Assembly (NCBI RefSeq): GCF_014287585.1
Contig: NZ_JACOOJ010000007.1
Location: forward strand, 1 to 64,000
Direction: 5' to 3'
Origin: Parabacteroides hominis
Lineage (GTDB): Bacteria; Bacteroidota; Bacteroidia; Bacteroidales; Tannerellaceae
DNA: 64,000 nucleotides
Shown: in pieces, positions 46,910 through 56,508 of the stretch
How the letters are laid out: every line of letters starts with the position of its first letter
Position numbering within the stretch: the stretch's first letter is position 1
The notes under the pieces: model-generated
Told to the model about the DNA's origin: nothing
Seen by the model: the letters and a program-made list of their open reading frames with translations, nothing else
Databases searched by the model: none
Made by a program: the position numbers and the translations under genes

Positions 46910-47140
46910 TCACGTACCTTCCTTGTTATATATATTCATGCCTGGCATGGGTATGTCTTCAAGAATAGAAGGGCGTGGGCTGTTGTTTATATCACTGGTC
47001 GGGCAGTCGAAGGCCTCAATATCGGGTATATCAACAGTTCCTACGCCTCTTTTTATGAAAAAATCATCCGGTTCGGGAATTGCCGGATAATTTAATTCTT
47101 TATTATTATGAACAAAACGAAAACGTTTAAAAGGCTGCAT
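46910..47140 (-). CDS. Possible small antisense ORF in the susC leader
   Basis: A 76-codon frame on the minus strand runs through the susC leader and over the first 11 codons of susC. Its protein is not low in complexity (PAIPEPDDFFIKRGVG, IPDIEAFDCPTSDI) and has plausible codon use, and it is not explained as a shadow because most of it is intergenic. No family is recognised. It could be a real small gene, a gene remnant, or chance. Confidence 0.3.
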   Translation of the reverse strand: MQPFKRFRFVHNNKELNYPAIPEPDDFFIKRGVGTVDIPDIEAFDCPTSDINNSPRPSILEDIPMPGMNIYNKEGT

Positions 47141-50100
47141 CTGCCCATGTTAGTCTTTTTGTTTTGTGTGTGCACGACCGCGCTTTCCTATGCCCAGCAT
47201 ATGGTTTCCGGCGTTGTCAAGGATGTGACCGGTGAACCTGTCATCGGTGCGAACGTAGTCGAGAAGGGGACTACGAATGGTTCCATTACCGACATCGACG
47301 GTAAATTCTCTTTTTCCATCTCTCAACCGGCTGTTACGTTGTCCGTTTCCTACATCGGTTATCAGCCGCAAGATTATGCTTACAAAGGACAGGGGAGTGT
47401 GATTATCACTTTGAAAGAGGACTTGCAAAATCTGGACGAAGTCGTGGTTGTCGGTTATGGTGTGGCCAAGAAGCGGGACTTGACCGGTTCGGTTGCCTCC
47501 GTAAAGGGGGAGAAATTGAAGGAGACTGCTTCGCTGAGTGCCGTACAAGCGATGCAGGGGAGAGCAGCGGGTGTAACGATTATACAGACAAGTGCGAAAC
47601 CTGGTGAAGAGGCGAGCATACGTGTTCGTGGAAACCGTTCGTTGAAGGCGACAAACGAACCGTTGTATGTTGTTGACGGTATTCCGATTGTTGTCGGATT
47701 GAACGAGTTGAGTCCTTCGGATATCGAATCGATCGAGGTATTGAAAGATGCTTCCGCAACGGCCATCTACGGTTCGCGTGGAGCTAATGGCGTGATCCTG
47801 GTGACAACTAAAAAAGGAAAAGAAGGAAGAGTCCAGATTGATTATAACGGTTATGTGGGTGTACAACAAGCTGCCCGTAAAATAGAAATGTTCGATGGGG
47901 CGGAATGGGTCGAACTGGTGCGTGAAGCAAACCGGGCGACATCGAAGACTACTCCGTATCCATTGGTTCCGACATTGGACTGGGATAAGAAAATCGGTTA
48001 CTTCAATGCTGATCCGAATGTGATCGGGAAGATAGAACAAGCCTATGACGAAGCCGGGAATTGGTGTCCCGAACGTTTGCCTTACAATAGCTGGACAGAT
48101 GAGGCGTTGCGGGTGGCTCCGATCCATAACCACGAAGTCAGTGTGCGAGGCGGAACGGAAAAATTGAAGATGCTGGCTTCCGCGACTTATTTCGGACAGG
48201 ACGGAATTGTGAAAGGACAGGATTACCGCCGTTATTCGGTCCGTGTCAATTTTGACTGGACGCTGAACAGGTTTGTCAAAGTCGGTGGTTCGACTTCTTT
48301 TTCCCATGTCGATAGAAATAACGGAAGTAACTTGTATAGTGATGTGAAAAACGTTTATCCTTTGGCTGATATCTATGATACGGACGGTCGTTTGATTACT
48401 TCCCGTCCGGGAAACGATCCCCAGCTTTGGAATCAGTTCTTGAATTTGGACAATATGAAGAAGGAGATAAAGAAAGATCGCTTCCTGGGAAGTTATTATC
48501 TGGATGTTACGCTTCCGTTCGATATTAAATACCGTTCGAATGTCGGTATCGACATAGGTCCCTGGTACGGCAACGAGTTCTACGGGGCGTTGAGTTCGGA
48601 CCGTTCCGGCAGTCCGGCGCGTGCTGTCAATGCTCGTGATAACCGCCGTATGTACACGTGGGAAAACCTGTTGTTCTATAACAAGACCTTCAAAAAAGAT
48701 CATACCCTGGGCTTGACTTTCCTGCAATCCATCCAGCAGGAAACATACGAGAAGTCGGAAATCAAGGTGAAAGACTTGCCTTATGAGAACCAGACTTGGA
48801 ACAATGTCGGTTCGGCCCAGACGATCGAGTCCGTATCGAGCGATTATCAGCGTTGGAATCTGGCTTCTTTCATGGGACGTGTGAATTACAATTACAAAGA
48901 CCGCTATCTGTTGACGGTGTCTGCCCGCTACGACGGTTCTTCTCGTCTGGCTCCGGGGCATAAATGGGTGTTGTTTCCCTCTGCTGCCCTTGCATGGCGC
49001 GTCAAGGAGGAATCGTTCCTGAAAGATGTCGACTGTCTGAGCAATTTGAAGCTCCGCTTGGGTTGGGGTATAACCGGCAACACGGCTATCGATCCTTATA
49101 AGACACAAGGTAGCCTTGAGTACGGGCGTTACAGCTATGGTTCGAACGGTGTGCTGGCCTTCTATCAGAAGGAGATGCCGAATCCGAACTTGTCATGGGA
49201 AAAGACCGAGCAATGGAATGCCGGTATCGATTTCGGTTTTTTGAATGGCCGGATAGGAGGTAGCGTGGATCTCTATCTTCAAAATACGAATGACCTCTTG
49301 ATGGATCGCCAGTTGCCGATTGTTTCCGGTTTCGGTAATGTGACGACCAATATAGGACAGATCCGTAACAAAGGTCTGGAAGTAACCTTAAATACGGTCA
49401 ATATCGATACGAAAGATTTCAAGTGGACGACCGACTTCATGTTCTCCGTCAACAAGGAGGAGATCGTGGAACTCTATAACGGGAAAGTCGACGACGAAGG
49501 AAATAAATGGTTTATCGGCCAGCCTGTGAAAGTGTTCTATGATTATAAGGCCGACGGTATCTGGCAACTGGAAGATGCAGCCGAACTCGAAAAGTGGGGA
49601 GGCGTGTTTAAGCCTGGCGATATCAAGATTGTCGACCGAAATGGCGACTATAAGATCACATCCGAAGACCGCTTTATTCTCGGTCATGAGAATCCGACCG
49701 TGACGTTGAGCATGAGTAATTATTTTAATTATAAAGATTTTGATTTCAGTTTCTTCTTGAATGGTGCTTTCGGGCAGACGAAATCTTTTGATAGGGGATG
49801 GAGTTTGAACGGACGTTATAATGGTGCGAAAGTGAACTACTGGCGTATTATCGGCGAAGATGAAAACGGCAATCCGATCAGTAACCGCAGTAACGAAGCT
49901 CCGCGTCCGAATATCGATTATGAGAATCCGAACTACATTTCTTCCCTTTACAAGGAAGACGCTTCATTCTTGAGAATCGGCCAGGTGACATTGGGCTATA
50001 CCTTGCCGAAGACATTGTTGCAGAATGTCGGTATCCAGAAGTTGCGTGTATATGCAACCGTACAGAATGCGCATGTCTTTACGGGCTATTCAGGCACGGA

Positions 50101-50173
50101 CCCGGAAAGTGGCGGTGACTTCAATGAACCGATGCCGAGGACGTATCTGTTTGGTGTGAACCTGAGCTTTTGA
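47108..50173 (+). CDS. SusC/RagA-family TonB-linked outer-membrane protein
   Basis: 1021 residues: signal peptide (~30 residues), carboxypeptidase-regulatory-like domain (HMVSGVVKDVTGEPVIGANV), the LDEVVVVGYG TonB-box-like motif, plug (VASVKGEKL ... YVVDGIPI, ATAIYGSRGANGVILV) and barrel ending NLSF. Forms the outer-membrane pore that imports oligosaccharides with its SusD partner 30 bp downstream. The leader upstream is long and might contain regulation. Confidence 0.96.
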   Translation: MNKTKTFKRLHLPMLVFLFCVCTTALSYAQHMVSGVVKDVTGEPVIGANVVEKGTTNGSITDIDGKFSFSISQPAVTLSVSYIGYQPQDYAYKGQGSVIITLKEDLQNLDEVVVVGYGVAKKRDLTGSVASVKGEKLKETASLSAVQAMQGRAAGVTIIQTSAKPGEEASIRVRGNRSLKATNEPLYVVDGIPIVVGLNELSPSDIESIEVLKDASATAIYGSRGANGVILVTTKKGKEGRVQIDYNGYVGVQQAARKIEMFDGAEWVELVREANRATSKTTPYPLVPTLDWDKKIGYFNADPNVIGKIEQAYDEAGNWCPERLPYNSWTDEALRVAPIHNHEVSVRGGTEKLKMLASATYFGQDGIVKGQDYRRYSVRVNFDWTLNRFVKVGGSTSFSHVDRNNGSNLYSDVKNVYPLADIYDTDGRLITSRPGNDPQLWNQFLNLDNMKKEIKKDRFLGSYYLDVTLPFDIKYRSNVGIDIGPWYGNEFYGALSSDRSGSPARAVNARDNRRMYTWENLLFYNKTFKKDHTLGLTFLQSIQQETYEKSEIKVKDLPYENQTWNNVGSAQTIESVSSDYQRWNLASFMGRVNYNYKDRYLLTVSARYDGSSRLAPGHKWVLFPSAALAWRVKEESFLKDVDCLSNLKLRLGWGITGNTAIDPYKTQGSLEYGRYSYGSNGVLAFYQKEMPNPNLSWEKTEQWNAGIDFGFLNGRIGGSVDLYLQNTNDLLMDRQLPIVSGFGNVTTNIGQIRNKGLEVTLNTVNIDTKDFKWTTDFMFSVNKEEIVELYNGKVDDEGNKWFIGQPVKVFYDYKADGIWQLEDAAELEKWGGVFKPGDIKIVDRNGDYKITSEDRFILGHENPTVTLSMSNYFNYKDFDFSFFLNGAFGQTKSFDRGWSLNGRYNGAKVNYWRIIGEDENGNPISNRSNEAPRPNIDYENPNYISSLYKEDASFLRIGQVTLGYTLPKTLLQNVGIQKLRVYATVQNAHVFTGYSGTDPESGGDFNEPMPRTYLFGVNLSF

Positions 50174-50203
50174 TAAAAACTAACATGATAAATAGACGAT
50201 AGT

Positions 50204-52069
50204 ATGAAAAATATAATAAAATATGGTTTGCTGTCTTTAGTGGCAGCGGCCGGCGTGTCGTGTGAATCTTTCCTGAATGAAAAGGTGGTCAGCGGTGTGT
50301 CTTATGATTATCTGGAAACAAAGACCGGTATAGAAACTGCCGTGAACGGTGTCTATTCGACCATGCGCTGGTATGTCGGTGGCGAGCGTTATTATTGCCT
50401 GACCGAGTATGGCGTGGATTATGTCTGGGAAGGGGCCGATGGCGGTAATAAGGATGCTTTCAATAAATACAGCAATCAGTTGAACTCTTCTTTCGGCATG
50501 TTGTATGAATTTTGGGAAAATGCCTATAAAGGTATTACGCGTGCCAATACGGCATTGATGTATCTGCCGAAAGTGGGAGATATGACCGATGCTGAGAAAA
50601 CGGCACGTGAAGGTGAACTTCGTTTCATGCGTGCTTATTTCTATTTTGACCTCGTCCAGCAGTTCGGACGCATTCCGTTGTTGAGCGAAGGGAATGTTTC
50701 GCAGATCATAACCGATTTCCCGCGGGCGTCGGTTGCCGACTTGTATGCCTTTATCATTAGCGACCTGCGTTATTCGTTCGATGTTCTGCCCGATGTCGCC
50801 ATGCAGGCGGATCGTGGCCGTGCAACCAAATGGGCGGCAGCTAACTTGCTTTCGAAAGTCTACCTGACAAGGGGCAGTGCCGTGAAAGATCAGCGTGGAC
50901 AGAAACCGACCGACATGGACAGTACCGCCTATTTTGCCGAGGCTGTCATCAACTCCGGAAAGTTCGCTCTGGAACCAGACTATTCGTTGACGATCGACCA
51001 GGACAGGCAAAAGGTTTCGTCCGAGACGATCTGGGGGGTCGAGTTTACAAACGACGTATTGTTTAACGGTGCGGAAGGAAATAAGATGCACCTGTATTGG
51101 GTTCCGACTTATGAAAAATTGCCGGGAATGGAACGTGATCTACAGCAGGGACGTGCCTGGAAACGTGTAAAGCCGACTCCTTATTTACAAACGGAGTTGT
51201 TCGACCATCTGAATGATTCCCGCATGTATAAGATGTTCAGTTGGGTGTTCTATGCCAATAAGGAATCGTCTATTCCCGTTTGGCAGGATAGATATTACTA
51301 TGTGGATGAGAACGGCAAGACGACGGATGATTTGTTATATGAAACTCCGGCGGAACTGGTGGGTAAGCCTAAGTTCGCTTTGGGAGATACGGCTGTCTAC
51401 TTTATCCCGAAATACTATGGAGCGAAAGATTATAAAGGTGCTGTGATCGACAAAGCGAAAGACCGCCAGATGCAATTGGACATCGCAAAGGCGCCTTATA
51501 CATTGATTCCGATCGATGAAAACACGAACCACTTTTTCCCTTGCCTGAAGAAATGGCTTGATGCCCAACGTCCGGATATGAACTACGAGCAGGGAGGGCG
51601 TAACTTTGTCCGTATGCGCTTAGGTGAGACTTATCTGATAGCTGCTGAAGCTTATGGCAGAAAGGGTGATTTCGAGAAAGCGGCTTCGCTGATCAACGTT
51701 GTCCGTAAACGTGCTGCCTATAAGGAAGGAGAAGCCAAACCGCAGGAGTGGTGGCAGATAGATGGTGGCAATGTGGCTAATCTGACCGGTTCTACTGAAA
51801 AGTCGATGCTGGTGACTCCGGCAGAGATCAGTGACGATTTTATCGGCTTTATGCTGGATGAACGTGCCCGTGAAACATATGGCGAGATGAACCGCTGGGA
51901 AGACTTGGTACGTACGGAAACGTTGTACGAGCGTGTGAAGAAGTTTAACCCGGATGCCGCTCCGAACATACGGGAATATCACAAACTCCGCCCGATCCCG
52001 CAGAATCATATCGACCGTCTGTCTCCGAAGCCGTCTGCTGAAGAGGCGCAGAATGAAGGATATTATTAA
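50204..52069 (+). CDS. SusD/RagB-family outer-membrane glycan-binding lipoprotein
   Basis: 621 residues; lipoprotein signal with GVSC (C20). TPR-like helical SusD fold (WENAYKGITRANTALMYL, ARTGELRFMRAYFYFDLVQQFGR-type region) with the C-terminal RagB domain (RLGETYLIAAEAYGRKGDF). Lids the SusC pore. Convergent with the C1 peptidase gene, separated by a strong hairpin. Confidence 0.94.
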   Translation: MKNIIKYGLLSLVAAAGVSCESFLNEKVVSGVSYDYLETKTGIETAVNGVYSTMRWYVGGERYYCLTEYGVDYVWEGADGGNKDAFNKYSNQLNSSFGMLYEFWENAYKGITRANTALMYLPKVGDMTDAEKTAREGELRFMRAYFYFDLVQQFGRIPLLSEGNVSQIITDFPRASVADLYAFIISDLRYSFDVLPDVAMQADRGRATKWAAANLLSKVYLTRGSAVKDQRGQKPTDMDSTAYFAEAVINSGKFALEPDYSLTIDQDRQKVSSETIWGVEFTNDVLFNGAEGNKMHLYWVPTYEKLPGMERDLQQGRAWKRVKPTPYLQTELFDHLNDSRMYKMFSWVFYANKESSIPVWQDRYYYVDENGKTTDDLLYETPAELVGKPKFALGDTAVYFIPKYYGAKDYKGAVIDKAKDRQMQLDIAKAPYTLIPIDENTNHFFPCLKKWLDAQRPDMNYEQGGRNFVRMRLGETYLIAAEAYGRKGDFEKAASLINVVRKRAAYKEGEAKPQEWWQIDGGNVANLTGSTEKSMLVTPAEISDDFIGFMLDERARETYGEMNRWEDLVRTETLYERVKKFNPDAAPNIREYHKLRPIPQNHIDRLSPKPSAEEAQNEGYY

Positions 52070-52076
52070 TAGTTGA

Positions 52077-52162
52077 AAGTTGAAAGTGGAGAGTTGAAAG
52101 TGAAAAGTTGAAATAGCAACAAAAACTTTCAACTTTCAACTCTCCACTTTCAACTCTTTTTT
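52077..52162 (+). terminator. Bidirectional terminator made of GTTGAAA repeats
   Basis: A perfect 24-bp inverted repeat (52077-52100 with 52131-52154; unit AGTTGAAAGT) around a 30-base loop, flanked by T and A runs, exactly between the SusD stop and the facing peptidase stop. Confidence 0.8.
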
Positions 52163-53558
52163 ACTCTTCTTCAGCAAACATCGGATCCCAAGCCGGCAGG
52201 CGGGTCGGTGTTTGCTTCAGTACATCCTTGACCTTATTGGTGATGTATTTCTTGTCGACAACTAAGCGGAACATGTATTCGTCGAACCATTCGTCCGTCA
52301 TGATCAGGTGTCCGTTGTTGGCTCCCGGTCCCCAACTGTTTTCCACCATCCATTTTTTAGGCTGGCCGTTGGCATCGAGGTCTACCGCCATCAAGGTCAT
52401 GGCGTGGGAAGAACCGCTGGCAAAGGTTTGGATGCGTTGCTTCTTGTCCATACCGAAAGTCGTGCCCATCAGCGAACCGTAATCATAATAGTTTACATCC
52501 AATACACCCCGGCCACGGTCGAAGAATTTGCCTACATCACAAGAGAAATACATCATGGTGCTGTCTTTGATAGAAGCGATCGCCATTTCCTTGATATCTT
52601 TTATCGGAAGGTTGACGTATGTCCAGTTCTTGCCGTCATACGCATGGCGGTCAAAGTCGATCTCATATAATTTATAGTAGTCGCGGCTCGGATCGTTCAT
52701 CAGCATGACATAGTTGTTCTTCAAATCTTCGCCTACGAATTCCTGATAGAACGATTGCGGGGTGTATTCTTTAGTCTCGACCGGTTTGCCGTTGGCATCC
52801 TTACGCGTCCAGGTGAATTTCGTAGGCGGTTCTCCGAGGTTGAGGACCAGCATACGATAAATTTCGCCTAACATCTCGGTTTTGCGTTTTGCCAACGCTT
52901 CCGGTTCCGATCCTTTGGCGTCGCGTAAAGCCAGACCGTATTCTTTCAGTTTCAGGCCGATCAGGTTGGACATACGGCTGGTATTGTCGCTGCTATAGGT
53001 TTCGACCATGACACTGGAAGGAACGATGCCGTATTTCATCAGGTTGTCGGAGATACCGGTGAACTGTCCGCCGTCTCCGATCGGATTCTTGAACAGCCAT
53101 TCCACCATCTTGTCGTCGATCGGCTTTTCCCGTGTGTCGATGATCCCTTGCAGGAAAAGGTTTGCCTTCTCAAGCTGGTCCCAGAAGAAGTTATAGTTTT
53201 GCGAGAGTTCGAATTCCGGCAGGTTATACTTGGCGATGACTTGTGCACGTATCACGTTCAGCCCTGTAAACAACCAGCAACGGCCGGATGATTTCTGGTT
53301 CGTGATGCCTTTACTGTTCACCTTGTCGGAAAAGTAGGTGTCGAAGTTGTTTTTACTATCGTTGTCGATAGCCAGTTTGTTGATGTCGTTGCCCGCGATC
53401 GCGTTGTGAATGGCTTTGTCGGCTGGCGTTCCTTTGTAGGCTTGCTTGATTTCCTGCAACATCCCGGACGTGATACCGCCTTCCTGCCTGCCCTGCCCGT
53501 AAGCCGATAACGATAGCCCGAATGCGAGGGCTGTTATCCACAGATTGTTTTTTCTCAT
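52161..53558 (-). CDS. Secreted C1-family (aminopeptidase C/bleomycin hydrolase-like) peptidase
   Basis: 465 residues; signal peptide (ends near SAYGQG). Catalytic Cys in KSSGRCWLFTGLN (C94), His in GSSHAMTLMAVDL and Asn in MVENSWGPGANNGH. Papain-fold enzymes of this group normally sit in the cytoplasm as aminopeptidase C; the signal peptide makes this one periplasmic or surface. It could process imported peptides. TACTTTTG box on the minus strand at 53593-53600. Confidence 0.93.
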   Translation of the reverse strand: MRKNNLWITALAFGLSLSAYGQGRQEGGITSGMLQEIKQAYKGTPADKAIHNAIAGNDINKLAIDNDSKNNFDTYFSDKVNSKGITNQKSSGRCWLFTGLNVIRAQVIAKYNLPEFELSQNYNFFWDQLEKANLFLQGIIDTREKPIDDKMVEWLFKNPIGDGGQFTGISDNLMKYGIVPSSVMVETYSSDNTSRMSNLIGLKLKEYGLALRDAKGSEPEALAKRKTEMLGEIYRMLVLNLGEPPTKFTWTRKDANGKPVETKEYTPQSFYQEFVGEDLKNNYVMLMNDPSRDYYKLYEIDFDRHAYDGKNWTYVNLPIKDIKEMAIASIKDSTMMYFSCDVGKFFDRGRGVLDVNYYDYGSLMGTTFGMDKKQRIQTFASGSSHAMTLMAVDLDANGQPKKWMVENSWGPGANNGHLIMTDEWFDEYMFRLVVDKKYITNKVKDVLKQTPTRLPAWDPMFAEEE

Positions 53559-53592
53559 GATATAATTTGTTTAGTTTTTAAGTGTTCTGTCA

Positions 53593-53600
53593 CAAAAGTA
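53593..53600 (-). promoter_or_regulatory. -7 promoter box of the C1 peptidase gene
   Basis: Minus strand TACTTTTG (TAnnTTTG), 35 bp upstream of the ATG. Confidence 0.5.
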
Positions 53601-53761
53601 GTTTAATTTCTTTACATGCAGGTGTCTGACGGTCAATTAAGCTCCTTTGTCCGGATCATGCCGGAACAAGGATGATTGAAATAATTATATTTTTGATTGA
53701 ATAATATTAATCTTACAATGAATAATATTTATTATTTCTTGCATATTTATGAATTATTGAA

Positions 53762-53769
53762 TACTTTTG
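53762..53769 (+). promoter_or_regulatory. -7 promoter box of the DUF2089 gene
   Basis: TACTTTTG (TAnnTTTG), 51 bp upstream of the ATG; divergent from the peptidase promoter. Confidence 0.5.
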
Positions 53770-53819
53770 TTGTAAAGTAATCTTTTAGTCCGGTATAAAC
53801 AATAATAAGAAAGAAGCCT

Positions 53820-54101
53820 ATGAACAACGAGATCAAAAGAAGACTGCCCTTGCGGTGTCCGGCTTGTGACGCGCCTCTGAAAGTGGGCCGGATGTTTTGT
53901 GGACAATGCGATACGGAGGTGTGCGGTACGTTTGAACTGCCTGTACTGGCAAAACTGACGGATAAGGAACAGCAGTTTGTAATCGACTTCATCAAGTCCA
54001 GCGGCAGCCTGAAGGATATGGCGAAGAGTATGGGAGTCAGTTATCCGACTGTCCGGAATATCTTAGACGATCTGATTGATAAACTGAATAAAATCGAATA
54101 G
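53820..54101 (+). CDS. DUF2089 zinc-ribbon and helix-turn-helix protein
   Basis: 93 residues. Two CxxC pairs (C13, C16, C27, C30) form a zinc ribbon, and ~60-90 (GSLKDMAKSMGVSYPTVRNILDDL) is a helix-turn-helix. Likely a transcriptional regulator. The next gene starts 3 bp later, so it may control that membrane protein or act with it. Confidence 0.88.
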   Translation: MNNEIKRRLPLRCPACDAPLKVGRMFCGQCDTEVCGTFELPVLAKLTDKEQQFVIDFIKSSGSLKDMAKSMGVSYPTVRNILDDLIDKLNKIE

Positions 54102-54104
54102 CTT

Positions 54105-54695
54105 ATGAACAAACAACATCTTTATGGATTGATTAATCCTTTTGAACGGATTGCAGGCTTGGAAGCATTGCTTTGGGGACTGGCTGGAATGGGGGTATCG
54201 ACAGCTCTTTCTTATTATTCCGGCTGGCATTATCACGGGTTGCTACATTTTGGTCCGGCTCCGAATCCGGCCTGGTGGTGCTATGCGGTAGAGCACCTTG
54301 CCGTTTGGCTGATTCCGGCTGTTATGTTTTATCTGGGAGGACTGTTGCTTTCCCGTTCACGCATACGGATGGTCGATGTGTTGGGGACGGTCGTTTTCGC
54401 ACAATTGCCGTTGATCGTCATGAACCTTTTCAACTTCTTGCCGCCTATGCAGAAGCTCGCACAGATAGACGTGAACATGTCTCCGGCAGAGATCATGCAA
54501 CAGCCCGGATTTATCGTCGGGATGTGGTTGTCGCTCGTCGCTTTCGTGTTTATGATCTGGACTTTGGTCTGGATGTTCCAGGCATTGAAAGTGTCCTGTA
54601 ACCTGAAAGGCTACAGGTTGGGAATCCTCTACTGCGTGGGGATCTTCGGCGGAGACATGCTTTGCCGCTATCTGATAAAATGGCTGTGCTATTGA
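54105..54695 (+). CDS. YIP1-like integral membrane protein
   Basis: 196 residues with about five hydrophobic helices (e.g. AWWCYAVEHLAVWLIPAVMFYLGG, split here by rule, and the C-terminal CVGIFGGDMLCRYLIKWLC). Resembles bacterial Yip1-domain proteins of unknown role. Likely co-expressed with the DUF2089 gene. Its end overlaps the facing HAD gene by 7 bp. Confidence 0.78.
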   Translation: MNKQHLYGLINPFERIAGLEALLWGLAGMGVSTALSYYSGWHYHGLLHFGPAPNPAWWCYAVEHLAVWLIPAVMFYLGGLLLSRSRIRMVDVLGTVVFAQLPLIVMNLFNFLPPMQKLAQIDVNMSPAEIMQQPGFIVGMWLSLVAFVFMIWTLVWMFQALKVSCNLKGYRLGILYCVGIFGGDMLCRYLIKWLCY

Positions 54696-55351
54696 TGGAA
54701 CAGCAGGTTACGTAGTCCGGCAATATCTTCTACGATATAGTCTGCCCCGGCTTGCGACAACTCTTCCCGGTCACCGTAGCCGTAGAGTACGCCGATCGAA
54801 TCGAGTTTGTTTTCTTTGGCTCCGATGATATCATGTTTGCGGTCGCCGATCATGACGACTGATGAATGGTCCGTCAGGTTATTGCTTTCCAATACATGGC
54901 GGATCACATCTCCTTTTGTATAGAAGGAACCGTCCAGGCCGCTGCCCGCTACGAAGGTGAAGTACCGGGCGATGTCGAAATAGTCCAGGATGCGTTTGGC
55001 AAAGACTGTTGGCTTGGATGTCGCCAGCATCAGGATGCGTCCCTGCAGGGTTGCCTCTTCTAAAAAGTCTTTCATGCCGTCATACAGTTTGTTCTCATAA
55101 ATGCCGGTGTCGGCAAAACGTTCCCGGTACTTTTCTGTAGCCTCTTTGGCCTGTTCGTCCGTGAAATGATAGAAATCCCGGAACGAGTCCAGGAGGGGGG
55201 GGCCGATAAAAGGACATAACTCACGGAGGTCGTTTACCTGTATGCCGAAATGGTTCAATGCATATTCGACGCATCGGGTGATGCCGATCTTCGGATCGGT
55301 AATCGTACCGTCCAGATCCAGCAGGATGTATTTGTATTCTTTCATTTGCAA
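54689..55351 (-). CDS. HAD-family hydrolase (phosphoglycolate phosphatase-like)
   Basis: 220 residues with motif I DLDGTIT (D12, D14), a helical cap, motif III (KPTVFAKRILDYF) and motif IV (VMIGDRKHDIIGA). Substrate not decided by sequence; the Gph/YjjG/PpaX-type relatives act on phosphoglycolate, nucleotides or pyrophosphate. Start at M1 (55351) or M3. Starts inside the 3' end of the serine hydrolase gene. Confidence 0.88.
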   Translation of the reverse strand: MQMKEYKYILLDLDGTITDPKIGITRCVEYALNHFGIQVNDLRELCPFIGPPLLDSFRDFYHFTDEQAKEATEKYRERFADTGIYENKLYDGMKDFLEEATLQGRILMLATSKPTVFAKRILDYFDIARYFTFVAGSGLDGSFYTKGDVIRHVLESNNLTDHSSVVMIGDRKHDIIGAKENKLDSIGVLYGYGDREELSQAGADYIVEDIAGLRNLLFHQ

Positions 55352-56508
55352 TTGTGTTGTTTACCCTGTTCCATGATATCCAGTGCTGCTGCCAACCAGG
55401 TATCGATATCGTCCGGATAGTGTTGTGCCGTCCGTGTCTTGCTGCGTTTGTGGCCGAGGCGGACAACAACGGCGTTTTTGTCGGGGATGATGAAGACGTA
55501 CTGTCCGAGTATTCCCCGCATGTATGGGATATCCATACCTTTGTAGTTCAGATGCCAGAACTGGAAGCCATAACAGCGGTTCGTTTCATTATATTCCTTG
55601 AAGAGAAGAGTCGTGTCGGGCGTGGTCGCTTCTTTCAGATAACTTTCGGAGATCAGTTGCCTGCCGTCCCAACTCCCGTTATTCAGGATGAGTTGTCCGA
55701 AACGGGCAAAATCGCGGGCGTTGCTGTTGAAGCAGCAATATCCCTTTTCCATGCCTTCCTTTTTGTCCAGGCTCCATAAGGCGTTTTCTTCGGCCTGCAA
55801 AGGCGTCCAGAGCTTACGGGAGACATAGGAACTGATGTTTTCTCCCGTCGCTTTTTCAACCAGAAACGCGAGAAGCTGCGTCACCCCGCTTTGATAGATG
55901 AAGTTTACACCAGGCTCGGCGATTTCTCTCATGCCGAAAGCGATCTTATGCAGATCGTTTCCGTAGTAAAGCTGTGTAGTGGGAGAGAAAGGAGAGGAAT
56001 AAGCCTCCTGGAAATCGACTCCCGCACTCATCGTCAGCAGATGGCGGATGGTGAGCGGTTTTCCGTTATATCCGTCGAATTCGGGGAAAAAGTCGTTGAC
56101 CGGCTGGTCGACGTCCCGGATCACCCCGTCGTCTATGGCGCATCCGACGGCCAGAGAAACAATGCTTTTGGCCATTGAAAACGAGTTGCTGTGCGATTTC
56201 GGCGAATAATCTTCCCAATACTGTTCGAAAAGCAGCATGCTGTCTTGTATGACAACATAGGCGACTGTCTCTAAGTCATTGAATACCGGAAGATATTTTT
56301 CCGGTATCGAGCAAGTGTTATAAGCTTCCGCTTGTAGCCATGGAGCAGGATCGCCTGCTTTGACGATCCGGTTCTCGAAGATCGGGTACTGGTCGATCTT
56401 GGGCAGGAAATGGGTGAGTGCCCTACGCAGGTAATAGTTGGAGGGCAATGCCAGAAAACCTCCTATACAGCAGGCAACCAAAAGCATTGCCCATCCAATC
56501 CTTTTCAT
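55342..56508 (-). CDS. Class C beta-lactamase-like serine hydrolase
   Basis: 388 residues with an N-terminal signal/anchor helix (~7-23). SxxK is SMAK (S111, K114) within HSNSFSMAKSIVSLAVG; the second motif is in YQSG (FIYQSGVTQLL) and the late RLGHKRSKT part sits where the KTG box is expected. These proteins are often peptidases or esterases, not antibiotic-resistance enzymes. Directly abuts the gamma-carbonic anhydrase gene (0 bp spacing) and overlaps the HAD gene by 10 bp. Confidence 0.88.
   Translation of the reverse strand: MKRIGWAMLLVACCIGGFLALPSNYYLRRALTHFLPKIDQYPIFENRIVKAGDPAPWLQAEAYNTCSIPEKYLPVFNDLETVAYVVIQDSMLLFEQYWEDYSPKSHSNSFSMAKSIVSLAVGCAIDDGVIRDVDQPVNDFFPEFDGYNGKPLTIRHLLTMSAGVDFQEAYSSPFSPTTQLYYGNDLHKIAFGMREIAEPGVNFIYQSGVTQLLAFLVEKATGENISSYVSRKLWTPLQAEENALWSLDKKEGMEKGYCCFNSNARDFARFGQLILNNGSWDGRQLISESYLKEATTPDTTLLFKEYNETNRCYGFQFWHLNYKGMDIPYMRGILGQYVFIIPDKNAVVVRLGHKRSKTRTAQHYPDDIDTWLAAALDIMEQGKQHNCK

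Noticed and set aside
47150..49108. Very long antisense frame across susC (652 codons)
   Set aside because: It is the complement of a strongly supported SusC gene; long antisense frames arise from its codon bias. The same holds for antisense frames over the TonB receptor, GH2 and mutB genes.
55342..56508. Antibiotic-resistance beta-lactamase
   Set aside because: Has SxxK but no clear KTG box or other resistance-enzyme hallmarks; the broader serine-hydrolase label is safer.
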